Source: JAGTVG01 sp964543195
Lineage (GTDB): Bacteria > Bacteroidota > Bacteroidia > Cytophagales > Cyclobacteriaceae
Reading direction: 5' to 3'
Assembly (NCBI GenBank): GCA_964543195.1
Contig: CAZIXF010000001.1
Span: 1-64,000, forward strand
Length of the DNA: 64,000 bases
Position numbers and translations under genes: made by a program. Position 1 is the stretch's first letter. Each line of letters starts with the position of its first letter. A model generated the notes under the pieces. The model was given only the letters and a program-made list of their open reading frames with translations. It was not told the DNA's origin and made no database searches. Of the stretch, positions 63,862 through 64,000 are shown one piece after another.

Positions 63862-64000
63862 ATGGAATCCAGAAGATCATTTTTTAAAAAATTTGGCCTG
63901 TTAGGCAGCCTGACTGGACTATTTGGTTTAAATGCCGGAAAAGCATTTTCCAAGCCAGATTCTATGAACCCCAAGGAAGGATATAAATTTTCCCGCACCA
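63862..64000 (+). CDS. Partial gene: Tat-signal protein (cut by window end)
   Basis: Only 46 residues are visible. The N-terminus has the twin-arginine signal S-R-R-S-F-F-K-K followed by a glycine/leucine-rich hydrophobic core (LLGSLTGLFGLNAG) and a basic cut region. The enzyme body lies outside the window, so its activity cannot be told. Its position after the sulfatase places it in the same operon. Confidence 0.8.
   Translation, partial: MESRRSFFKKFGLLGSLTGLFGLNAGKAFSKPDSMNPKEGYKFSRT

Noticed and set aside
1..64000. tRNA, rRNA, phage or transposase genes
   Set aside because: None was recognised on either strand; the only RNA gene supported is the SRP RNA at 4211-4310.

Overview
The window reads as a chromosome segment of a free-living, polysaccharide-degrading member of the Bacteroidota, probably marine and near the Bacteroidales/Marinilabiliales. 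The evidence is a SusC/SusD pair behind an ECF sigma factor and FecR-type anti-sigma factor, six lipoprotein or secreted S1-type sulfatases, GH16, GH26 and agarase-like hydrolases, a ribosomal THX protein, an AraR-type Nudix regulator, and start sites without Shine-Dalgarno sequences. No rRNA, tRNA, transposase, phage gene or CRISPR array was seen. The genus cannot be fixed from sequence reading alone.

Layout. 0-2.5 kb: ECF sigma factor, membrane anti-sigma candidate and DUF4097-like envelope protein, probably an autoregulated stress operon. 2.5-4.3 kb: FtsE-like ATPase, small conserved protein, transaldolase-like aldolase and the SRP RNA. 4.4-8.6 kb: DUF5060/DUF4038 lipoprotein, two small proteins, ribosomal protein THX and a sulfatase. 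8.9-13.6 kb: NADP-type glutamate dehydrogenase, then araD-araB behind a palindromic operator and the AraR-like regulator. 13.7-22.7 kb: housekeeping and stress genes (HtpG, glycosyltransferase, acetyltransferase, Ca-type P-ATPase, acyl-CoA desaturase) separated by repeat-rich spacers.

23-42 kb is an accessory catabolic region. A GH26-like enzyme is followed by a divergent cluster: two Fe-S-type proteins on one strand; beta-hydroxyacid dehydrogenase, amidohydrolase and a DctPQM TRAP transporter on the other. Then come a DUF4038-GH26 fusion, sulfatase, DUF1080 protein, agarase-like hydrolase and a Gfo/Idh/MocA oxidoreductase. Two inverted copies of a 235-bp, TIR-bearing, MITE-like element (24298-24532 and 41903-42137) bracket about 17.4 kb of this region, and the end of a third copy opens the window.

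42-64 kb is mainly polysaccharide utilisation: GH16 enzyme, solitary m4C-type DNA methyltransferase, two sulfatases (one with HEAT-like repeats), second GH16 enzyme, Phd/VapC toxin-antitoxin pair, then ECF sigma - FecR - SusC (with STN domain) - SusD - sulfatase - FAD oxidoreductase - sulfatase - Tat-signal protein (cut by the window end). The last genes are tightly coupled, three of them by 4-nt overlaps or nearly so. SusCD would import sulfated oligosaccharides released by the GH16/agarase-like enzymes, the sulfatases would desulfate them, and the STN-FecR-sigma chain would report substrate binding to transcription. The exact glycan is inference. The most unusual items are the MITE-like element family and the Fe-S/dehydrogenase/amidohydrolase/TRAP cluster, whose substrate I cannot name.
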